From the NCBI GenBank assembly GCA_025201375.1, contig JAIWZP010000042.1:124001-188000 (forward strand): a stretch of DNA of 64,000 bases. Reading direction: 5' to 3'. The position numbers and the translations under genes are program-made. The notes beneath the pieces were generated by a model that saw only the letters and a program-made list of their open reading frames with translations, ran no database searches and had not been told where the DNA came from. Positions 49,104 to 61,760 of the stretch are shown here, piece after piece. The number at the start of each line of letters is the position of its first letter. Position 1 is the stretch's first letter. This DNA comes from Gongronella butleri. Taxonomy: Eukaryota; Mucoromycota; Mucoromycetes; Mucorales; Cunninghamellaceae.

Positions 49104-50764
49104 TTAAAAGCGACGCTGGCGTCCTTGCAAGTTGCGATTGGCAACCTCATATTGCGACAGCGTAGAAAAGCCTTGGTCGAGCATAGTAGAGACATTGTTA
49201 ATGTGTCTGACTGCGCGATGGTCATAATGACGGCGGTCCACACACTCAGCTTTCTTTGCAAATCGTTCGAATGACACGTGGAATCTAAGGAATAAAGTCA
49301 ATAGGTTTTTTTTTTTTTTTTTGTTACTGGTCCTACCTATCGAAACATTCTTGCAGTGCCTCTACCTCAGGAGTGACTCGTTGCTGGCGGGCGGCGTCAT
49401 TGGAAGAACTTGGTTGCGTCGTTAGGTCATTGGCAGTGGCAGTGGCAGTGGCAGGTCGAATTCGCAAAGCAGCTGGGATTTCAATCACGTCGCGTGTCGG
49501 AAACCCCAGTCGCTCGACGCTGTTAACGAGGAACATATGCTTGCAGGCTGTGCTGCTACGGCTGAAATCAGGACACGCGCAGTCCATCATGATGCCATCA
49601 ACAATTGTCACGATGTATCTTGCATTGGGATCCGTGAAAGATTGCACAATGACATTGTCAGCATTGTTCTCAAGGATCATTGCCGATGCTTGCTCCCCTG
49701 CACGAGACGAAACGACGTGAGTCTTTTTTTTTTTTTCTATTTTTTTTTTCTATTTTTTTTTTCTACCTGCAAGTCGCTCAACTGCTCGAAGGCGGCTGCG
49801 CTCTGCCAAAGTCATCCTTCTCGATTGGAAGTGCTGCAATGTGCGCACATGGTCATCCATCACGTCAGGTAGCACCTGCTCCATGAGAATCCAAACTAAG
49901 ACATCCACGCGTTCACTACGCAATGATGGCAAGTACACTTGCTTTAGAGTTCTGTGCCACGATTCGACGTAGTTGTTCGTGTGAACGTTTTGGTGCTCCT
50001 TATTATAACCAATGCAATGATAATACGTATAGTCGAAATAATGTTTATTGTTTGATTGATTAAACACGACGGGTAATACGCACATACACCTACCTTTTTT
50101 TTTTTTTTTCATCTTACCTGACGGAATGCATTGGACCACTCAGCCTTCTTTGGGCGGTACTCCCGGTCAAAATAGCTCAGCAATTCACCAGCGTCCCAGC
50201 GACCTTGGTGTTCCCTGATCCACAGCCGCAGCTCGTCGTATGCCCATTCATACTCATCTTCGTCATTCGCATGCATCATTGCTGTGAGTCTTGTCAGAGC
50301 CTCTTCTCGGTGAGCTGCCACATCGTCAGAACGCGGACGTTCAACATTTGACTTGGGATGCACCTTCTCGACAACTTTGGCCCTCCAATTGCGCAAAATG
50401 TGCCACTGGCATATATTGATGCGTGTCGAATCGCCAAATGCAAGTCGGATGGCCTTGATCTCGATGTTGCTGTTGTCAATCATGATGCTGGCAGGATGGT
50501 AGTCAAGGCTCTTTAGCCACACGAGCCAACTGAGGATCGGATGATAGTCTTGCGAATTGGTAATCATCCAGCATAAAGGAGCGCCTTTTCCGGTGACATC
50601 ACTGCGGGCCACTAGCGTGTAAAGGAAAGCGTCCATCTGCACCAATTGGCCATTCTCAAGCACCTCAGAAACACAGGTCTTATGAGTAGAATCCATACAG
50701 ACCATATGCTTGCCATTTTTCATCAAGAGCTAAAAAAAAAAAAAAAAAGGTGAAAAATGGCATC

Positions 50765-50799
<35 letters not shown>

Positions 50800-51388
50800 A
50801 GGAATTGTTCATACATTGTATTGCCAGCGAGACATGAATGCAAACGAAAAGGCGCCAAGTTCAACACAGTCCAGGTCCTCGTTCAAAAAGCAGAATCCAT
50901 TGCCATCAGACTCGATTTTGTCCGTCCACTTGCTGAGGCTGACCTTCATGTCGTCATCCAAGCGAGATTTGCGTCTGACTGCCTTTGACATGGCATAGTA
51001 TATCTCCTGATAGCCAATATGGGACGCAACAGAGACCTCCATGTCAGACTCATCGCCGAAGAGCATTGTCTCGAGTGTCGCTCGATCTCGTCGCAGAGCT
51101 TCCTTGACGTTACGCCACGTTAAGCTTTGGTCGACCAAGGAATCAATGGACATTCTTGCTTGACGTGGAAGTGGGGCGCTCAGCATGTCACCCTTGCTTC
51201 GAGGAACGTGGCCAGTGTGCCGCCAGAAGAACGTGACACGTGCCTTTGTAGGTTCACGCTCGCCACAATGAACTATGATCTTCGCTTGGCACTCGCATGG
51301 AATATTTTCATGACGCACATTTTGACGACGACTTTCGGTTGGCTTGTCAAATCGATGGCAAAGATAAATCTAGGACGGCAAAATAAGC

Positions 51389-51425
<37 letters not shown>

Positions 51426-51775
51426 CGCGCCAACCCAGTTTAAGTTACCTCGTTCATCGTGAGCTCGGTCTTTCTTCCACGCTTTGCACCAAGTTGATCT
51501 TGATACATAACAAAGTTGTCGCTGGGAGTGCGTTCGACGGGCTGGCAATGAGGACCAAACTTGTCGACGAACAAAGCATTGCGTTTGAGGTTCTTGCCAC
51601 CGCTTCTGTTGTACCATTGGACATGGAATCGCTCGCTCTCAGCGTCGATGAAGTGCTTCAAAGTCGTGCGTTCCATGGTAGTGACAAAAGGATACGGTTC
51701 GTCGGGGTACGGGTGGATCACCTCACCACTTGTCTGCAGCTTGTATTTTTCCAAAATGCTGTTTACTAAGGACAT
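49104..51775 (-). CDS. Mutator-type transposase (MULE domain, SWIM zinc finger)
   Basis: Six exons (51775-51449, 51369-50815, 50729-50118, 49998-49767, 49697-49337, 49284-49104) join into one open frame of 755 residues. An N-terminal Cys-His-rich region (YLCHRF, then ENIPCECQAKIIVHC) resembles the DNA-binding part of FAR1/MULE proteins. The catalytic region has CMDSTHKT with Asp307, ASIMIDNSN with Asp379 and the MULE-typical NICQWHILRNW. A SWIM finger, DCACPDFSRSSTACKHMF, lies near residue 620. These are the features of the MULE transposase family. No frameshift or stop interrupts the frame, so it may still be active. Met at 51775 is the chosen start; an in-frame Met lies upstream at 51835. 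The third intron (49999-50117) ends at a less T-rich acceptor and is the least certain. Confidence 0.88.
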
Positions 51776-52172
51776 GAGACAAAAAAAAAAGAGAGAGAAG
51801 AGAAGAGAAGAGAACAAAAATAACGTGTCACCCATATTTTTCAGCTGTCGCGCACCCCTAAAGTCCGCTTCCCCGCCCCTTTTTTTTTTTTTTTTTTTGC
51901 TTGCACTGTCCTTAGATCTACCAACAGCAATAGTTTTACGTATCTTTTTATTATGTCTCTCTTGCTCCTGATTTGTTCAGTAGAACGGCTTCTCACAAGC
52001 ACAGTCGTCCTCACTCGTTCAATAGTTACAACTTTTTTTTCCAGCCCTCTTTTTCGCCCGTCTCTTTTCAATCTTGTGACATGTCGTTTTTGGGCGCGAT
52101 GCGTTGTTGTTCTAAGTACTGTTGTATGGTCAAACAACGTCAGATGCTTTCATCACAGAAACACAAAGGAAT

Positions 52173-52357
52173 GCACCTTTGCAACCAAGTAAAACACGAC
52201 GACCACTCACATCTGTCACCATCCATGAGGAAGATCTGTGCATGCAAAACTTGCAAAAAAAAAAGAAAAGAAAAAAAAAAGATGGCGGGGAACGACGGCA
52301 TAAAAAAAAAGGGGAGGGTACCAAAAAAGGAAAAATCGTACCCCAAAATTCAAAATT
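52173..52357 (-). repeat. Right terminal inverted repeat of the MULE
   Basis: 185-bp partner of the left terminal repeat. The transposase start codon lies about 400 bp inside it, so the repeat and the adjoining unique sequence probably hold the promoter. Confidence 0.93.
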
Positions 52358-54749
52358 GGCGGCAAAAGACGCGCATCGAGTCCAAGCCAATGCCAAGACA
52401 CGCACCAATGAGGAACGGGAAGAGGCGAATCGCATATGTTAGATGTACCACTCGATCGTGCTCTGACAGAAACGCACTCAGATAAGCGTATTTCACGTGC
52501 GCTAAAGATGCTTTGCAGGTTGCTCCTCAAGGTAAAGCCAGGCACGATGTGCTGCATTTTGGTCACAAGAAAAAAAAGTCACAAGCATACTTTGCCATAA
52601 ATGTTACGCTAGTCGCAGGGAGCGCCAATGGATTGAGATTAGCATAGGCCACAGCGAGCCGTATGCTGGCCCTGAGGAACGAGAAAAGGCCAAAAATATC
52701 ACTACAAACACGGCTCAACTGGCGCTTTTCGCATTAAATACGTAATCGAGTTTTCTTTTATTTTTCCAAAAGACCTCCATTAAAATATACCAATTCGATG
52801 CATAACCTGAACCAACCACTGCTCCACACGGTCATTCAAAGCTTGTGGCCAGGTACGCATTTAAAAATCCTCCAGAAGAATTTTATGCAAAGGGGGTGAA
52901 ATAAGCAAAAATCATACATTTTAGTCTCTTACTTGGCGAAAACGAGCCCAATCGAAGCCAGGAACACAATAAATAAACGAGAGAGTTGATGAGAAATAAG
53001 GACCTGCTGAGGTGAGGAGCTGCTGGATCGATGTCGTCAAGTCAAGGCGAAATGACTGGCTTGGTTGTAATTATCGAATGATTGGCAAGGACTGTATTAA
53101 TTCAATTGTCGAGAAAATTTACCATCGTTAGATTTTTTGCTTCACTTCACATCTCATTCATTTTTGAAACAAATTGGAGCTTTGGTCCAGAGATGCTCTT
53201 TAAATTGTTAAGTTTAGCAGAAATTGGTCCCGGATGGTCCAGCAAGGAACTGCAGCGCCGCGAAACACATCGCCACGTGAAATGGCGAGCTAGAACACCT
53301 GGATGCAACTGTTTCGCGCAGTTGCCAAAGGCTAAAAGGCACCCAACACTCAAATCCAAAAAATGAGCTGTTTTGAGCACGCGAGAGGAAACGTAAAATT
53401 GGCTTCGCAAAATCACATCAAACTTGCACACAAGATGCACTTCATGGAGAAGCCACGGAAAATGACAAAAACTAGTGAAGTCAATCTGCAAGTTCACGAG
53501 CAATTCGTGATTTGGGGTAAAACTTGACAGGCGTATTGCACCGGAAGAACGCGTGCACGATTTGCGCTGACACGTCCAATAGCAATATAAACCCCAGACG
53601 CATGGAATCTATATGGAACAGACGCGTGTAGCTCGATGTCTGACGCGGTTTTTCACGCGTCAAAATTTCCTATGAATTTTAAACCGTATCTATAATGTCA
53701 AAAAAATCACTTTTTACATTGATCACCAATGTCCACATACGCAGCGAGCCAAGCTCTTTCTGATGATAGATGTTTTATGGAGATGCATGCACTTTTCGTT
53801 GAGATGACCTTGAGAAGAAAATAAGACACAAAACGCGTCTTATGCCGAAACTATCCAATGGACCTCTAGGTTTTACTTGCTTTCCGTTGGTGAATGAGAG
53901 GCATCTACCTTATGGTTGAACAGCATGGCGATCTGTGACCCTAAATTTGTCATTTTCAAATCCTCGACTGTACACCTTGGAAAAATCGCGGTTTTGAAAA
54001 GCGTCATTGCTCGACATCCAAGAGTCCGCAGCACCCCGGTGAGGGCTCAAAAGGGCAATTTTGGGTGCTCTCTTCCCAAAAAACAATTTAAAACTGGGGG
54101 ATGATCAGATCATTGTCGAGACTTTCCATATTTTCTCTGATTTTGACGATTTTAACATTAGCGCGTGAAATTGAGGATCGGTCGGCATGGAGCTTGCACC
54201 ATTGGCAACCGACACGCTTGAGCTTCGTTTCTTGTAATCAAGGTGCCCCGATGAAGGACGTTTTTGCGCGCCTAAAATCAATGCAACCATTTTAAATGTT
54301 TTAAATGCTCTACAACACTGCAACATGCAAGACAAATCAAGTTTGTAGCGAAATTAATGATGCAAAGCTTTCGTGGGCCTCGATTGGAAGCATTTTTTAC
54401 GCTTTTATTTTGGCTCTTTTTGAATGCTGGCTTGTTGTTATCGTATTAGGTCATTATAATATATTAATAATGCTGTTGTTGGCCACCAAGTGATTGGAAT
54501 GCTTCTGGGATGGGTTCATACCAGGAAAAAAAACATGAACAGTTTTGATATATCTCTAAAATGTCTGGTCAATCGATTGTAGCTCAATTCAGTCAAGTTG
54601 CATGGCAATGTTAAAAATATGGACGTGGCGAACGAATACACTATCCCTTGTCACTTTTATACATATTTATAGGAAGAAAAAATAAAAATAATTGAATGTC
54701 TAAAGAGTGGAAGAGTAACAGCGAGCAAAAAAATGGAAAAATAGAAAAT
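52358..54749. other. Intergenic region between the MULE and SYG1
   Basis: About 2.4 kb without a supported gene. Repeat B copy 4 lies at 53411-54030. The segments 52358-53410 and 54031-54749 are ordinary AT-rich sequence with short frames; the last part is the SYG1 3' flank. Confidence 0.6.
53411..54030 (+). repeat. Repeat family B, copy 4
   Basis: Full-length match to copies 1 and 2: CATCAAACTTGCACACA, GAGCAATTCG, GGAACAGACGCGTGTAG, TTTTTCACGCGTCAAAA, CATTGATCACCAATG, ACTTTTCGTTGAGATG and near the right end TCCTCGACTGTACACCTTGG. Confidence 0.75.
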
Positions 54750-57700
54750 CTAATCGCTGTCCTCGTCATCGTCTCCTTCCGAGTCCTCCTCGGAATCGTC
54801 TTGCGGTGCGCCGTAGGTTCTGATGCGTTCAAGCACCTGGCCGACCATCGAGCTTTGTCGCGTCGGGAACCTTGAGTTGGTGTCGTCACGGTCCGCGCGG
54901 CTCTCAAAGTCGCGGCGGCCGTAAAACGAGCCCTGGGACACGAGTGTGGCCGTCTTTTTCAGTGTCGGTGCGCGGCCTAGATCGATGCTGCTGCGCTCCG
55001 TGCCTGGCGCCGTGGATGCAGCGCCGGTGCCCGCCAGCGCATTGGGTGGCAGGTGTGTTGGGCTCAACACAACCTCATCGTCAGAAGAAAGGCGAATCGG
55101 GCCCTCTTCCACGTCCACTTGGTCCTCGACACTTGAACCATACACATCCTGCAGCGCAAATGGCAAAGGAATCTCCTTGATCGCGCGGTAATTGCCACAA
55201 TTGTTCAAATGCTGCAAAAAATACACGGAAAATCAGCAAAAGCGCGCTTTTTTCTCTCTTTCTCCCGGTGGATACCTCATTTTCCATGCGATAAAAATTC
55301 CAAACAAAGCGGCGGAACGCTTCCATAAGCGCTGTCAAAAACGTGATTGTCTGGCTGGAGTACACCAAGCTGGCTTTGTTCACTGCCCATGAAAAGCGCA
55401 AAAGCACATTCAATGGCATCGCAACGTAATAGGTCTACGTGTTCAAAAACAACAAGAGAACAAGAAAATGTTGAGCACAAGAGCAATTGAGCCTCGGTGG
55501 CGTCTGCATTCTTACCCATTTATAAAAAACGAGCTCGTCGCGCAGCAAAAAGTTGTAGCTGCTCATATCCAAGAGCCCCCAATCCATCTTGATGTCCCAG
55601 ATCGACGTGTACGATGAATTGACAAGCGACATTAGCATCCATATGGCCTCAACAGCCGGCGAGGCTAGCAAAAAAATAAAAAAAAAGAGAAAAGTGAGTG
55701 AATCATGATATTTGTTCATGTTTTTGACTTACAATTTATGCGGCGGATGCCTGCCAGGGCCGTAGCAAGAATGCTGGTAACGTATTTCATGCCGTTGATC
55801 AAATGCACCTTGTCACCAGAGTCATAGTAGCGCCGGAAACATTGGAGCAAGCGCCAAAACGGAGGCAGTGCCGCAATCATCGGGCTAATCCACATTTTGG
55901 GCACATTGCAATGCGCATCTAACGCAAAATAACGCGTAAGCACAGCTGTTGGGCTCAAGCGACGCGAGAAAAACGCGCCTACACGCTCTAGTTTGCGCGT
56001 TTTACATACCAAGATCGTTCCAATGCCAACCATACACGCAGAAAAAGTAGATGCTCATCCATAGCGAGAATGCCATGCTGTTCAGTTCATCAGCAATGAA
56101 GAAATCGCGGAATTCAACAGGCAACAGGCCACTGAACAGGATACGGCACTAAAAAAAAAATGCAAAATCGAGTGTCAGATTGGCGCCAATGGCCACAGAT
56201 CGGCTGCAAGAGCTTACCATGGTGATACCAAACCACTGGCGCGCCGAATTGTAAAAGATGTGAAAGGGGCAGAGGAGAATAGCAAGCAGAATGACGATCA
56301 GGATCAGCGGACACAGCTGCGACGGGATTGTCGGCGCAAAACATTGCGAAAAGTCAATGTACATCACAATGGCTGTCAAGAGCAGTAAAACGCACGGAAT
56401 CTACATAAAAAAAAAACGACCAAACATGAGAGGTTCGCACGTCGATCTTGGCTGCAGGCGCATTTTTACCTCTGCAAACTGCTGATAATGAAGGCAATTG
56501 CGCGGATTCAGCTCAAAGATGAACTTGTAATTGATGTGGCACCGGTGCCACACCAACATGTTGACGGAGAACCCGAGAACGAACAAAATCGGCAGCCAAA
56601 TAAAGCTGTAAATTTGCAAATTGTAAAACATGTTTGGCAGTGCCTGCTGAACTTCTGGGTCTTGGGTAAGTTGGAACACGCGTATGAAAATAGCGATCGC
56701 AAGACCCAAGTAAACACCAACCCGCCATGCCGTCGCCGAATTGTCCTATAAAAAAAAAACGAAAAAAAATGTATTAATTGCCATTTTTCCTAGGTTACAA
56801 GCGATTCCTTTGCCCGATCCAAGCAAGATCCACTTACACCATCTCGGTCAGGAGCGCGCAACCGCTTCATGCCCCTGCGTCGATGCCCATCGGCAAATTC
56901 TGTCACATAGAGTCTCTGTAAAAACCAAAAAAGAAACAAAAAATGAGTAAATGATGCTTTGAAGAGGGATCTGTCGCGTACCTCTGTGTCCTTGATGGTC
57001 TCATCCAGGTGGTCAGATGTGTACCAATAATAATGGTTAAGCTTGTTGGTGTACATGACGCTGGCCTTCCAACCTGCCGTCTGAAATCGTTAAAAAAAGA
57101 GATGAGCTGTGTTTTGACCTCACATGATGGTGAAATGCCTACCTTGTCAAACTTTTTGAGGATCTTTAGAAAGCCCAACTTGTTCAAAACCTGTAGCAGG
57201 AATTAAAAACTGTCGATGAGAAAATGCGTCTTTTCAAGTGTTGTGGGCAATTGCACCTTGTACGACTGCAGCAGCTCCAAGCTTCGATAGTACTCGGTAA
57301 GCGCCTTCTTGAGACGGTTCCTCGCAACCTAGAAAGTGGCCATCAAGCCAGAAATCAGCGACAAAACACATGCCAAATGTCTGTCTTTTTTTACGCGATA
57401 GCTCATATGATGCTCGCCGTCATTGATTAGCACTGGATCAGAGATTGGGTTGGTCACAGAGAATGGCTGGTGTGGCTGGAACCAGTGAAAAGGGTTCAGA
57501 CGATGCTCAATGCCTTCATTGTTCGGATGCTGTCGCATAATAAAAAGGAAAAAAAAAAAGAAGAACACTAAGAAATCCGAGCCTTTACATCGTATGAATC
57601 TAGCCGCCTTACCGCCATCTGCGTCATTTGCGCTTGATACTGGCGCACCAAAGAGAGCTGCAGCTTCAGAGCGTCAAACTTGACCTCTGCTTCCTTTTCC

Positions 57701-58571
57701 TTTTCTGTTTCAAAAAAAAAAGTTGGTCGTCGTGTGATACAGACGATTCATGCGGCACAGATCGCAACCGAATGTGTGGCATTCCGGGGGCCGTGCACAG
57801 TCGTGCTTTTACCATTGTAAAACCTCGAGATCTTGTCCAGATCTTGGTCCAACAGGGTAAAAAAGTAGCGCTCAGGTTCACTGGCGTGCGAAATAATCTC
57901 ATCGACGGCTGTGCTCTCGATGACACCTAGAAAAGGATATTTCGCCAGGATAGTGAGCCATCTCCAGGGGTCACGCTGCATCCACGACCACTGTTCTTTT
58001 CTTTTTGTTTTTTTTTTTTACCCGGTGTATGTGTGATGCGCGACATTTCTGTTTCATCGCGGAACAAGGCGGTAGAAATACGATGCAGTACGGTGCGTGA
58101 GAACGAGTCGCGTCGGTCCTGTCGGTAATCGTCCATGTCGACGGGCGTGGTGTTGTATCTCTTGGGCCGTGGCGGCGGCGACAGAGACGATGATGTGCCA
58201 ATGGTGCCTTTGAGGCTGTTGTCATCGCTCGGGCGCTCCGTGACGGATGTGTTGACGTAGCGCACACTTGTCGAATGCGACTGGCGCGCATCCTCGGACG
58301 GTGTGACGCTACGCACCGCGTTTTCCACTTGTTGGCGAAAAGCGCGCTCGTTTGCCTTGCGGTACTAATGCAATCAAGACGCGATCAGGCCACGATGATT
58401 GGACGAGCACAATGCGGATCTTTCCGTGCATCCCCTCCCCTTTTTTTTCCTAGCGGGGCTCGGCCCTACCCTTTCAATGGCCTTGAGACGCTTCTTTAGC
58501 CCCTTGTAATTGATGTAGGCGCGGCGCCACTCGGCCACGCTTTCCGCTTCGAGCTGCTTTGCAAACTTCAT
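54750..58571 (-). CDS. SYG1: SPX-EXS phosphate exporter, SYG1/XPR1 family
   Basis: Sixteen exons encode 878 residues: 58571-58470, 58364-58022, 57926-57813, 57704-57613, 57529-57395, 57328-57257, 57190-57143, 57080-56982, 56915-56838, 56745-56470, 56400-56218, 56148-56010, 55918-55733, 55664-55516, 55434-55276 and 55211-54750. The first residues, MKFAKQLEAESVAEWRRAYI then NYKGLKKRLKAI, are an SPX start, whose Lys-rich helix binds inositol pyrophosphates. The SPX region, split by a Ser-rich insert in exon 2, runs to about residue 300. Membrane helices begin around residue 370. The EXS domain follows, with PPFWRLLQCFRRYYD, HLINGMKY and IWDIKMDWGLLD. XPR1 exports phosphate, and yeast Syg1 is the fungal relative. 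The tail is acidic. The small cyclin 3.2 kb upstream on the same strand might share phosphate-linked function, but that is speculative. Confidence 0.95.
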
Positions 58572-59425
58572 GACCGGAAGTATATCAGTTCCTAATCAAG
58601 ATCAAAAAATGCAGTAAAAAGAGCAAGAAAGAAAGAAAAAGAAACACAAAAGATGAGCAAATGCCTTTTTCTGTGACAACACGTGGTGTAACACCGGTGT
58701 CATCTGGCTCACACCTTCCGAGGCATAAGCGCGGGGGTCTCTTCGCCTGTAAGCTACAGAAAATAGCAAGGACTCGCACGTTACCTGGATCGAGTGTCGA
58801 GTTCACGTAAAAAGGACGAAAGCTGGGCTAAAAAAACACGTCTACAACCGTTTGAAAAGCCAACGGAAGGTATAAATATGGTACAAAAGATATAATAGCC
58901 GTACCCGTCGAGAAAAGAAAAAAAACAGCGAGCAAGAAATAAAAAAGACAAAAATAAAAAAAAAGCAAAAAATAAAGAGAGACAAGTGTGCAAAGGCAAA
59001 AGGAAAAAGGCGAGGAGCCCGTATGCATTATTTACAGCGGACGGGCGGCCCTTGAATTAGGTCTGTCATCCATTTTTCAAGTTGAGCCCACGTGCCCAAA
59101 AGGTACCAATGCAAGCTCTTGGCCCCAGCCATCACCAATGCGCGTGTCACCCTATTTCGGCAAGACATGGCAAGCCACACCACCCCTTTTTCACACTTTC
59201 TGCACGCCCGTGTCTCATGGAATCAAAACATGTGCCCATCACAAGGTAAAAGAAAAAAAAAAAAAAAAGGGCACGGCCTGAAAGCAGTGCCAATTTTCGC
59301 TCTCTGAATACACTCTCGCAGGGATTCTCAAGAAAACTGTCTAGTAGGCAATCTGCACCTTATGTCCCTGAATTGTGCAAAAAAAAAAAAAAAAAGTGAA
59401 CATTGATATGATAACGCCGTTTGAC

Positions 59426-59450
59426 AATATCTCGAGAAAATCGAGATATT
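59426..59450. repeat. Perfect short inverted repeat (hairpin)
   Basis: AATATCTCGA, loop GAAAA, TCGAGATATT: a 10-bp perfect stem. The ATCTCGAGA word also marks the ends and arms of the 43.9-48.1 kb palindrome, which may be a coincidence of a short motif. Confidence 0.6.
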
Positions 59451-59864
59451 TTAATATTTCAGCCCTGACCACTCGTCACATCGTTCTTTGATCAGCATGA
59501 ACTATGCGCTGCGGAAAAGAGACACACTCTGGCACCATTTCGTCCTCCACTAGGCTTTCTCAATCAATGAACTTTGTATTGTACATTTGCAAAATCACAT
59601 TTTAAGCCTGATTTTGTTGATTTGCTCGGCTACAATCAAGACGTTGTGTGATGAGCTGATGGCTTGCCGCTACCAAGGTCTGCAGAATTGGCGTCCGACG
59701 CGGTCTAGATGCAATGATGCGGCGCAAACGGATCGAGTAACTCGGATTTGATGAAAATCGCTAACATTGCCATTTGTACAGGGACCAATGAAACACGACA
59801 GACCCCAAAACGTGTCCAAAAAGATACAAGGAGCAAACTAGAAACCTCAGTCACTTGCGCGCTG

Positions 59865-60140
59865 AAAAATGGCTGTGTTTCGCGCCGACTTGTTGGAAAA
59901 TGCGTTATTAAATTCAACGTTGCAGGCGGATCGCGCGGCAGAAATACATCCATGAAGCCGCGCCGAATCGTCCCACTTGCTGCAATCGTGAGACGCCAGA
60001 TTCATAGATGTGATTAGGAACAGGCGCGGCGTCGTATAATAGTTTTACGTTTGACGCGTCCGAATTGACCTGCAAGCGGACCGCTCGCGTCAATTTAGCC
60101 TGGAACTCGTTTTTTACAGTGATCATCTGTATTCTCTCAT
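59865..60140 (+). repeat. Diverged fragment of repeat family B (copy 5)
   Basis: Weaker match than the others. AGGAACAGGCGCGGCG aligns with GGAACAGACGCGTG, and GACGCGTCCGAATT with the CGCGTCAAAA segment. TTTTTTACAGTGATCATC aligns with the TCACTGATCACC segment, in the right order and spacing. Confidence 0.45.
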
Positions 60141-61760
60141 TGATACAGTGTCATACACATTTATTTATTTTTTTGTTGGCGATTGAAAGGTGCTGGGACA
60201 AGGCACTGACATGCATCTTTTTGTTTTAGGGCGAAGTCGTGTGGCCCGGGCTGGTGCAGTAAGCATTAGCCCGTGACCCTCAGCCTGCACGCTTAGCATT
60301 GACGCGTCAATGCAAAATTCAACGACCGACATAATGCGTCGTCCATGCAATAACGCCTCTCTCAATTCCCAAGCAACATTGAAATCAGGCCATCCCTGCT
60401 TAAATTCACACTTCATGCATTCAGCGCCCATCGCCGAGGCCATTTGGATCACGCACGCGTTGACAAGTATCCTTTTTCAGCCCGAAAAGCAAAATGACCG
60501 CCCTATTTTTGAATGCACGCCCTCAAGGCCGTCTTTCCGGCGTGCGCACACCTCTGCGCCCTTGATGCCAACCTCTGCCAACCTCTGCCAACTTTTGGTA
60601 CCGGCACATTTCAACAGAAAGCACTTTACTGCAGACCTGATTCCCGCTTTTGTTTGCATGAATACGACCCTTTCGAAGAGCGCGCGAGCATACCATCCAT
60701 CGCCCTCCCATCAGCTCATTATCATTGGAAGGCGCAAGTGGACCTTGTCATGTCGTCGACGCCTTGTTTGGGGCGAAATCATGTCATCTGTCGTCTTTTT
60801 CCCGGACTCGCCGTCGTGGGAGGGCGCAACCACGTCACTCGGCGCAGACCCAACAACCCATGAACAAATCGTTTGTGGGGCTGGCGCCGTCGCTCCTTGC
60901 ACTATTTTCTTGGCGTCTGTTTTCAAAAAAAGAAAAACAAAAAGAATTGTTTTGTTTTTCTCTCGCCACTCCACGCTCAATGGACACCCAATTCACATGT
61001 GGAGTTGAACTTGTCGTGATGATCCCACCACCTCGTGTTTTGCATCAAGGTAAAATGCAGATGGCCGACACGCAAAAAAATGCGAGAGTTTATCAAATTT
61101 ATTTTTTTAGCTTGCCACAGAGATTATGATACACGTTGATTGAAAGCAATAGAATCATGCAGCATGGTTCAGCAGCCCCGTACGTGTTTAGTTTCGTGGC
61201 GCGCAGCATTCTGCTTTTAAATTAAAAATCCGGGCACGAAAATGCGCATTGCATCATTTTTTGTGTTTTCCAAACTCGTACGCGCGACTGATGGCACTCA
61301 GAGCAAGGCATGACAGCAATGTAGCACTGTGTGTATGAAAAAGGGAGGTCAGTGCAGACACACCAATGACATCATTAGAAGCACCCGCGTGCAGGGTGGC
61401 TCATTTTGTTTTTGATGGCCGCCGACTTGATAGAGCCAGTGGACAGCGCTATGCCAAGAAAGGTAAGCGACCGGGCAATGCAGGAAACATGTTTGTGAAG
61501 AAGGATGGCGCACCATTAGAATGATCGCAGGCATTTATTAGGCATTACAAAGAATTAGAGCGCACAAGGTGGTTCAAAGGACTATAAACAGAGAGACAAA
61601 AGTAATTACAATTGAGGGGCTAGGGCGCGGTGGGAGTGTGGGGGGTATGCACGAGCGAAAAAAAAAAAAAAAAGAGAGGGGAAAAAGTGAAGGTGGCTAA
61701 TGTACACACTGACGCATAAGGCGCAGACGGGATGAGGGGCAACGCATTGAATTGCACTGC

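Larger units (their letters stand above)
48857..52357 (-). mobile_element. Intact Mutator-like element (MULE) with long terminal inverted repeats
   Basis: A 3.5-kb DNA transposon bounded by inverted repeats at 48857-49043 and 52173-52357, which begin AATTTTGAATTTTGGGGTAC on the outside. Between them lies a full-length transposase gene on the minus strand. Flanking 9-bp words (GCGATTGCG on the left, GGCGGCAAA on the right) do not match, so a target duplication of the 8-11 bp expected for Mutator elements is not visible; it may have decayed or the true ends may differ by a few bases. Confidence 0.9.
58572..61760. other. Long intergenic region between SYG1 and the cyclin gene
   Basis: 3.2 kb. 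It contains the SYG1 promoter region, a perfect 10-bp hairpin at 59426-59450, a diverged fragment of repeat B (59865-60140) and a short tandem CCAACCTCTG at 60579-60600. Plus-strand frames at 60310-61008 and 60725-61129 are long for this region but match no domain and are probably chance. Confidence 0.55.

Noticed and set aside
60310..61008. 232-codon plus-strand frame in the SYG1-cyclin gap
   Set aside because: No domain, no typical splice pattern, and an overlapping frame of similar length next to it; treated as chance.
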